DNA from: Betaproteobacteria bacterium
GTDB taxonomy: Bacteria; Pseudomonadota; Gammaproteobacteria; Burkholderiales; Casimicrobiaceae
NCBI GenBank assembly: GCA_013298455.1
Contig: JAAFHR010000214.1
Location: 1-6,167 of the forward strand
DNA length: 6,167 bases
Reading direction: 5' to 3'
Part shown: in pieces, positions 1 to 3,430 of the stretch
Layout of the letters: each line of letters starts with the position of its first letter
Position numbering within the stretch: position 1 is the stretch's first letter
Notes under the pieces: model-generated
The model's input: the letters and a program-made list of their open reading frames with translations, nothing else
Told to the model about the DNA's origin: nothing
Databases searched by the model: none
Position numbers and translations under genes: made by a program

Positions 1-1478
1 GCGGTGCTGATCCCCGACACCGACACCGGTACGTTCGAGCTCGTTGTAGTGCCGTTTCCCAACTGCCCTGAGAAATTGCCGCCCCAGCACTTGACGGTGT
101 TATCAGCGAGCACAGCGCAGCTGTAATATCCACCGGCAGCGACTACGCTCGCGCTGGTGATACCGATGATTGCGCTGAAACCGCTGTTGCCAAGCTGGCC
201 GTCGGAATTGCTTCCCCAACAACGAATGGTCAAATCGGCCATGCGCGCGCATGTGTGCGAGCGGCCCCCCGAGAGGCTCGTGACTGGTCCAAGCCCCGTG
301 ACCGATACTGGCACGGTGCTGTCTCGCGTGGTGCTGTCGCCCAGCTGCGCGTTGTTGTTACTACCCCAACACATCACTGCCCCGCCGCTCTGTGTTGCAC
401 AGGCGTGGTTGTCACCCGCAGCAACGCTGCTCGCGCCGGTCAAATCCAGCACCGTCACCGGGGCGTTGCTTCTGTCGTTTCCGCCGCTGCCCAGCTGGGC
501 GTTCGAATTGATGCCCCAGCACGATGGATTGCCCACGGCGAGCAGGGCGCAGGTAAAAAATTGCCCAGTGCTGACGGCGGTAACGTCTACAAGCCCCGGC
601 ACCAGCTGCGGCGTGTTAGCGCTGCCGATGGTTCCTCGCCCCAACTGTCCCTCCGAACCGGCACCCCAACATTTCAGCGAACCTTCGGCGAGGGTCGCGC
701 AGGTGTGATTGTTGCCCGCGCTTACCCGAACGGCGTTAGCGATGCCATTCACTATCACGGCAGTCGTGCTGTTCGTGTTGCTGCCTTGCCCTAACTGACC
801 AGCGGTACCAGCACCCCAACAGCGCAGCTCACCGTTGCTCAGGCGGGCGCAGCTGTGATTGCCGCTAGTTGATACTTGCGTGGCGGAGGTAACGTTCGCG
901 ACGCTGACCGAAGTGGACGCATCGGTGGTTGTGCCATCGCCCAGCTGCCCGACGGAATTGTTGCCCCAACAACGTACCTCGCCCGTGCTACGTGCCACAC
1001 AGCTCGTGTCATTGCCAGCGGAGATCGATTGCGCGTTAGTGATACCTACGACAGCGACGGGGATGTTGCTAGCCGTGGTGTTACCGCTACCCAGCTGACT
1101 GTTACTGTTGCTTCCCCAGCAGACCACCGTGCCGCCGCTCCTCAATGCGCAGGCGTGGAAGCTGCCTACGGCGACGTCCACTGCATCGTTCAATCCGCTG
1201 ACCGCTACCGGTAGTCCGCTAGCAGGTGCGCCGCCGTTGCCAAGGATGTTGCTGGTACCCCAGCAACGCACCGTGCCATCGAGCATCGCCGCGCAGCTTC
1301 CGAAGCCCGCCGACGAAATCGTTCGCGCCGCACCAATGCTGGCCACCGGGATGGGTGTGCTGCTGCTTTCGATGCCGACCACGCCCAGTTGGCCGCTCGA
1401 GTTTGCCCCCCAACAGTAAACGCGCCCGGTCTCAAGCAAACCGCAGGCGTGAGAGGAACCAGCGCTGATCGCCGTGTA
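1..1478 (-). repeat. Degenerate 150-bp tandem coding repeats (RCC1 blades)
   Basis: Ten in-frame repeat units of about 150 bp make up almost all of the left gene. On the plus strand they appear as a CCCAGCTG or CCCAACTG block (coding QLG) followed 20-25 bases later by CCCCAACA or CCCCAGCA (coding CWG), for example near 339, 489, 639, 789, 939 and 1089. Tryptophan spacings are 50, 48, 50, 50, 50, 50, 50, 50 and 44 residues. The units have diverged well beyond simple DNA repeats, which suggests an old internal duplication held by the protein fold. Confidence 0.9.
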
Positions 1479-1619
1479 GCGCTGAGCCATCGCGGGCGAC
1501 GCGGCCGCTGCGAGCAGCAAACCGAGAAGCACGAAAGACGCCGCGAATCGGTCCTTACTAAGCCGCCTCGCGATTGAAACCCAGTAGCTGCCTCGTGCGA
1601 GTTGTATTGAAAAAAGCAT
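1..1619 (-). CDS. Secreted RCC1-repeat beta-propeller protein (3' end missing)
   Basis: The reading frame is open from ATG at 1619 to the left edge, giving 539 codons with no stop, so the C-terminus lies outside the window. Residues 1-45 form a Sec signal peptide: an Arg/Lys-containing n-region, a hydrophobic core at about 29-40 (FVLLGLLLAAAA), and an A-M-A|Q cleavage site after residue 45. Ten RCC1-type repeats follow, with CWG tryptophans at 70, 120, 168, 218, 268, 318, 368, 418, 468 and 512, usually continuing as CWGxNxxGQLG and then a TTxxSxxPVxV strand. Each repeat also carries a Cys exactly 10 residues before the CWG Cys (for example C59/C69 and C501/C511). RCC1 repeats fold as propeller blades, usually seven per propeller. 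Secreted bacterial members are mostly uncharacterised and are presumed to bind ligands or act at the surface. No catalytic residues are visible. The fold and export are near certain; the role is unknown. Confidence 0.93.
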   Translation of the reverse strand, partial: MLFSIQLARGSYWVSIARRLSKDRFAASFVLLGLLLAAAASPAMAQRYTAISAGSSHACGLLETGRVYCWGANSSGQLGVVGIESSSTPIPVASIGAARTISSAGFGSCAAMLDGTVRCWGTSNILGNGGAPASGLPVAVSGLNDAVDVAVGSFHACALRSGGTVVCWGSNSNSQLGSGNTTASNIPVAVVGITNAQSISAGNDTSCVARSTGEVRCWGNNSVGQLGDGTTTDASTSVSVANVTSATQVSTSGNHSCARLSNGELRCWGAGTAGQLGQGSNTNSTTAVIVNGIANAVRVSAGNNHTCATLAEGSLKCWGAGSEGQLGRGTIGSANTPQLVPGLVDVTAVSTGQFFTCALLAVGNPSCWGINSNAQLGSGGNDRSNAPVTVLDLTGASSVAAGDNHACATQSGGAVMCWGSNNNAQLGDSTTRDSTVPVSVTGLGPVTSLSGGRSHTCARMADLTIRCWGSNSDGQLGNSGFSAIIGITSASVVAAGGYYSCAVLADNTVKCWGGNFSGQLGNGTTTSSNVPVSVSGIST

Positions 1620-1624
1620 TGCGA

Positions 1625-1629
1625 TCCCC
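1625..1629 (-). promoter_or_regulatory. Probable ribosome binding site of the RCC1 gene
   Basis: Read on the minus strand, GGGGA ends five bases before ATG at 1619. It supports this start, which also gives a complete signal peptide. It is only a partial Shine-Dalgarno match. Confidence 0.45.
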
Positions 1630-1723
1630 GCGAAAAATACACCTGATACCCCTAGAACGTCGCGCGCAACCAAATCACGCCATGCCAGACCGATTTGTTT
1701 TGGAATCAACGCCGCTGACCCAC

Positions 1724-1732
1724 TGCTAGCAT
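1724..1732 (+). promoter_or_regulatory. Possible extended -10 promoter element for the oxidoreductase gene
   Basis: TGCTAGCAT matches the extended -10 pattern TGn followed by a hexamer that agrees with TATAAT at four of six positions. Transcription would start near 1739, leaving a leader of about 20 bases before ATG at 1760. TTGGAA at 1700-1705 could act as a -35 but the 21-base gap is too long, so the call rests on the extended -10 alone. Confidence 0.3.
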
Positions 1733-1749
1733 GAACCGTTTTCATCGAC

Positions 1750-1752
1750 GGA
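1750..1752 (+). promoter_or_regulatory. Weak Shine-Dalgarno that decides the oxidoreductase start
   Basis: GGA lies seven bases before ATG 1760 but only one base before the in-frame GTG at 1754. The spacing therefore favours ATG 1760, giving a protein beginning MAQLETDYLVVGAG. The match is short. Confidence 0.4.
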
Positions 1753-1759
1753 CGTGGTC

Positions 1760-3166
1760 ATGGCGCAACTCGAAACGGATTACTTGGTCGTTGGCGCAGG
1801 CGCGATGGGTTTGGCGTTCGTCGACACGCTGCTCAAAGAGAGCGATGCGCACATCACCATCGTCGATCGCCATGCTAAACCGGGCGGGCATTGGAACGAC
1901 GCGTATCCGTTTGTGGCGCTGCATCAGCCGTCGGCGTTTTACGGCGTGAATTCGTTGCCGCTGGGCACGATGCGCAAAGATACTTCGGGCCCGAACGCGG
2001 GGCATTACGAGCTGGCCTCGGGCGCTGAAGTGGCGGATTACTTTCATCGCGTGGTGCAGCAGGTGTTGCTGCCCAGCGGTCGCGTGCGCTACTTTCCGAT
2101 GAGCAGCTATCTCGGTGACGAACGATTTGTCTCGTTGCTCTCGGGCGAGGAAACGCAGGTCACAGTTCGCAAGAAAGTGGTGGACGCAAACTACTTCGCG
2201 CCCATCGTTCCGGCGGTGCATACGCCGAAGTTTTCGGTGGCCGATGGTGTGCGTTTGGTCACGCCCACGGGGCTCACGCAGATTTGGCAACATCCCGACC
2301 AACTTCCGAAACGTTTCTGCATTTTGGGTGCGGGAAAAACGGCGATGGATGTGGGCGTGTGGCTACTCAATTCCGGTGCGCACGCCGATTCGATTTCGTG
2401 GGTTGTGCCGCGTGATTCGTGGCTCATCAACCGAGCCAGCACGCAGCCGGGCGAGGAGTTTTTCGAGCATTCGTTGGGGGGCGTTGCGAAGCAGATGCGC
2501 GCGCTCGGTCAAGCTACGAGTATTGATGATTTGTTTGCGCGCCTTGAAGCTGACGCGCAAATGCTCCGGATTGATCGCAATCACACACCCACGATGTTTC
2601 ACTACGCCACGATTTCCGTGGGCGAAGTGGAGCTGCTGCGAAACATCAAACACGTGATTCGCAAAGGCCGGGTGCAAGCGATTGAGCCCAACGCGCTGCT
2701 GCTCGACGGCGCACGAGTCGCGATGGATCCGCAAACGCTCTACATCGATTGCACCGCTTCCGCCGTCGAACCGCGCCCGATGTTGCCAGTGTTTCAGGAC
2801 AACAAGATTATTTTGCAACTTGTACGCGCACCACTCGCGAGCTTCAGTGCCGCGTTAATCGCGTACGTTGAAGCGCATCACGATGACGAAGTGCAAAAGA
2901 ATCAACTCTGCGCAACGGTTCCGTTTCCCAAAAATCTGGCAGGCTACGCTGAAACAAACCTAGCCAACATCAAGAACCAAATGCGCTGGACGCAGGATAA
3001 GTCGCTCCGGCAGTGGATGCTGCAAAGCCGCTTGGATGGTTTTGGAAAACTGGTCGCTTCGGTGATGCCCGATGATGCTGAGAGGATGGCGATTTTGGGG
3101 GAGCTTCGCTCGCAGACGATGGCGGCTGTGAGTAATGTGCCCAAGTTGTTGGCCGAACTTCGTTAA
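1760..3166 (+). CDS. FAD/NAD(P)-binding oxidoreductase, flavin monooxygenase-like
   Basis: This complete 468-residue protein has no signal peptide or membrane segment, so it should be a soluble cytoplasmic flavoenzyme. The N-terminus is an FAD-binding Rossmann fold: GAGAMG at 12-17 (GxGxxG), an acidic D36 at the end of the second strand (ITIVD) to hold the ribose, and PGGHW at 41-45, like the GGxW motif of flavin monooxygenases. A conserved-looking block, VALHQPSAFYGV, follows at 52-63. A second dinucleotide motif, ILGAGKTAMD at 188-197 (GxGxxA), is expected to bind NAD(P)H. LYIDCTAS at 327-334 sits where such enzymes carry an ATG-type motif. The classical FMO/Baeyer-Villiger fingerprint FxGxxxHxxxW/Y before the second Rossmann motif is absent; the segment there reads VHTPKFSVADG. 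The C-terminal 100 residues look helical. The class is confident; the substrate and exact reaction are unknown. A GTG start at 1754 would add two residues. Confidence 0.88.
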   Translation: MAQLETDYLVVGAGAMGLAFVDTLLKESDAHITIVDRHAKPGGHWNDAYPFVALHQPSAFYGVNSLPLGTMRKDTSGPNAGHYELASGAEVADYFHRVVQQVLLPSGRVRYFPMSSYLGDERFVSLLSGEETQVTVRKKVVDANYFAPIVPAVHTPKFSVADGVRLVTPTGLTQIWQHPDQLPKRFCILGAGKTAMDVGVWLLNSGAHADSISWVVPRDSWLINRASTQPGEEFFEHSLGGVAKQMRALGQATSIDDLFARLEADAQMLRIDRNHTPTMFHYATISVGEVELLRNIKHVIRKGRVQAIEPNALLLDGARVAMDPQTLYIDCTASAVEPRPMLPVFQDNKIILQLVRAPLASFSAALIAYVEAHHDDEVQKNQLCATVPFPKNLAGYAETNLANIKNQMRWTQDKSLRQWMLQSRLDGFGKLVASVMPDDAERMAILGELRSQTMAAVSNVPKLLAELR

Positions 3167-3175
3167 TGGTTCGTT

Positions 3176-3185
3176 GGTCGCGACC
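3176..3185. repeat. Perfect 10-bp palindrome GGTCGCGACC
   Basis: The palindrome starts ten bases after the oxidoreductase stop codon. It could be a small operator or a restriction/methylation site (it contains TCGCGA), but a single short G+C-rich palindrome can also arise by chance. Confidence 0.4.
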
Positions 3186-3249
3186 GTACGTCCAGCGGCA
3201 AGGGCAAACCGCTCAGCCGTCGCGGCATGGGTTCTACACCAAGAAAAAT

Positions 3250-3278
3250 CTTATGCTTGCATATGCGAATGTCATAAG
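3250..3278. repeat. Nested inverted repeat (possible operator or reverse-strand terminator)
   Basis: Outer arms CTTATG (3250-3255) and CATAAG (3273-3278) enclose a perfect 8-bp palindrome, GCATATGC (3259-3266). On the minus strand the hairpin is followed directly by ATTTTTCTT (3249-3241), which resembles a weak intrinsic terminator facing left, although no minus-strand gene leads into it. On the plus strand it lies upstream of the possible promoter at 3310, where an operator would fit. The six-pair stem is A+T-rich and weak. Confidence 0.4.
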
Positions 3279-3309
3279 TCATTGATTTTGTAGACATTTT
3301 CGCGTGCGC

Positions 3310-3337
3310 TTGTAAACTTCGGAGAAAGTCAAATAAC
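3310..3337 (+). promoter_or_regulatory. Possible sigma70-type promoter for the DUF11 gene
   Basis: TTGTAA (3310-3315) and AATAAC (3332-3337), separated by 16 bases, each match the -35 and -10 consensus at four of six positions. The start point would be near 3344, giving a leader of nearly 90 bases. An overlapping alternative uses TTGTAG (3288-3293) with TGTAAA (3311-3316). Both matches are weak. Confidence 0.25.
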
Positions 3338-3430
3338 ACTCTAGTCGGTTGGGGCGGATGAAGGTTCGGCGCTTGAATCCCAGCTGAAAGAGAGACAACA
3401 CTGCGACGCGCAGAGAACAAGTGAACTGAC

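Larger units (their letters stand above)
1620..1759. other. Divergent intergenic region between the RCC1 and oxidoreductase genes
   Basis: These 140 bases separate two genes that point away from each other, so promoters for both should lie here. On the plus side there is a possible extended -10 at 1724-1732. On the minus side a TATTTT hexamer (1639-1634) has no well-spaced -35 and lies very near the start codon, so I do not call it. No strong inverted repeat, operator or riboswitch is visible. Confidence 0.6.
3167..3430. other. Structured, partly A+T-rich intergenic region before the DUF11 gene
   Basis: These 264 bases contain no credible gene. In order they hold a perfect 10-bp palindrome GGTCGCGACC (3176-3185), a G+C-rich block at 3193-3240 that can form alternative hairpins, an A+T-rich stretch with a nested inverted repeat (3241-3278), possible promoter hexamers (3310-3337), and a purine-rich leader. 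No classical intrinsic terminator (strong stem plus U-tract on the plus strand) follows the oxidoreductase gene. The best stem there, AGCGG/CCGCT at 3194-3198 and 3209-3213, has no U-tract. Confidence 0.6.

Noticed and set aside
157..708. Plus-strand open frame of 183 codons antisense to the RCC1 repeats
   Set aside because: Its repeated LPSW/PQQ/PQH pattern is simply the complement of the RCC1 repeat DNA (QLG and CWG codons); it has no independent protein features.
1..1478. CRISPR array or satellite DNA, because of the regular 150-bp spacing
   Set aside because: The units are in-frame, degenerate and encode RCC1 blades; there are no short identical repeats with unique spacers.
1205..1642. 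Minus-strand open frame of 145 codons beginning upstream of the RCC1 start
   Set aside because: It overlaps the RCC1 gene out of frame, is rich in Arg and Ser without domain character, and ends inside the repeats, while the RCC1 frame has a signal peptide and ten clean repeats.
1742..2302. Minus-strand open frame of 186 codons inside the oxidoreductase gene
   Set aside because: It is antisense to a gene with clear Rossmann motifs; its composition, rich in His and Arg, is typical of a shadow frame.
3194..3213. AGCGG/CCGCT hairpin as an intrinsic terminator of the oxidoreductase gene
   Set aside because: The stem is only five pairs with a ten-base loop and no U-tract follows, so it does not meet the criteria.
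3201..3240. Outright annotation as a c-di-GMP-I riboswitch
   Set aside because: Only the AGGGCAAACC half matches; the conserved ACGCAAAGCC segment and GAAA tetraloop are missing, so it is kept as a question rather than a feature.
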